A stretch of 60,000 nt of DNA, from the NCBI GenBank assembly GCA_914767715.1, contig OU612073.1:1366001-1426000 (forward strand), given 5' to 3'. This DNA is from Membranipora membranacea (lineage: Eukaryota > Bryozoa > Gymnolaemata > Cheilostomatida > Membraniporidae). Below, in pieces: positions 59,591-60,000 of this stretch. How positions within the stretch are numbered: the first letter of the stretch is position 1; each line of letters begins with the position of its first letter. Made by a program: the position numbers and the translations under genes. The notes beneath the pieces are model-generated. The model saw only the letters and a program-made list of their open reading frames with translations, had not been told where the DNA came from and searched no databases.

Positions 59591-60000
59591 ATATTATCAA
59601 ACTATCATTATTTGATCGAATATAGTTCAGCTTCCTGCAAAACAAAGCTATGTAATTGTCTATTAATATCGCCTATAGGTGAGTATCTAGCATGTCCCAC
59701 AATAATATGGGCCTTTGATTACCCATTGAGTCAAAGCAAAGATGTAAATAAATACTAATATATTATCATAAAATAAGAAAAATATGACAAACTTCAGAAA
59801 CAAAATTTCATGATGCATTAAAAAATCTTAGTTGGTTGAATACTTACCACAGTTAAACGTTGCAGTAGATTAGATAGATAGTGCCCAGAGATTGACGTCA
59901 CCCGTTTTACTCTATCTAGGTCTGGTAAGGAGGACGAAGATCATATAAAGATGCAAACTTTTACGTAACAACATTTCTCCTTCAACTTATTAAAATCCAG

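Larger units (their letters stand above)
57725..59700 (+). repeat. Duplicated block 2 (paralogue of about 51010-54000)
   Basis: From CCCATATATTTCTGTCAATG onward this block follows copy 1 through the 5' flank, promoter, gene and 3' flank, with indels (loss of about 170 bp in intron 2, no 780-bp insertion). Coding exons are more conserved than introns. Confidence 0.85.

Overview
This window is animal nuclear DNA. It is AT-rich, its genes are split into many small exons by GT-AG introns, and it is packed with short non-autonomous transposons, fold-back repeats, microsatellites and minisatellites. EGF and cadherin domains, an actinoporin-like gene and introns of roughly 0.2-3 kb suggest a marine invertebrate (sponge or cnidarian grade is my guess, not proven). 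All exon models below were assembled by hand from splice signals and reading-frame phase; no transcript or database was consulted.

Layout. (1) 901-9010, minus: the first nine exons (402 codons, all phases agree) of a long coiled-coil protein that runs off the left edge; its introns hold several MITE-like elements. (2) 9.3-11.3 kb, minus: a 5'-truncated, frameshifted non-LTR retrotransposon with an intact 448-residue reverse-transcriptase ORF. (3) 13467-35712, minus: one large gene that I can join into a single 24-exon, 1517-residue frame: signal peptide, Gly-Ser linker, Cys-rich LU/Ly6-like module, 19 EGF repeats (14 of them on seven near-identical 225-bp exons in a ~457-bp tandem array), four cadherin repeats, a membrane-proximal module, one transmembrane helix and a short basic tail. 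(4) 36410-41151, minus: three exons of NIP7 (60S ribosome biogenesis) with a 1-nt deletion and a premature TGA. (5) 47432-49150, plus: two exons of cytosolic phenylalanyl-tRNA synthetase beta (FARSB) with an in-frame TAA. Items 4 and 5 look like decayed fragments of duplicated housekeeping genes lying in repeat-rich DNA (40-51 kb) dominated by large inverted repeats. (6) 52.5-59.5 kb: a secreted-protein locus with two tandem paralogues of a small 10-cysteine secreted protein (plus strand) flanking an actinoporin-like pore-forming protein gene (minus strand, signal peptide, propeptide and basic cleavage site).

The most interesting items are the domain architecture and exon-array growth of the EGF-cadherin receptor, the secreted-effector locus at the right end (including an inverted repeat just upstream of the TATA box in both paralogues), and the dated transposon families: a hAT-type MITE with three perfect 8-bp target-site duplications and a Mutator-like element with a 9-bp duplication.
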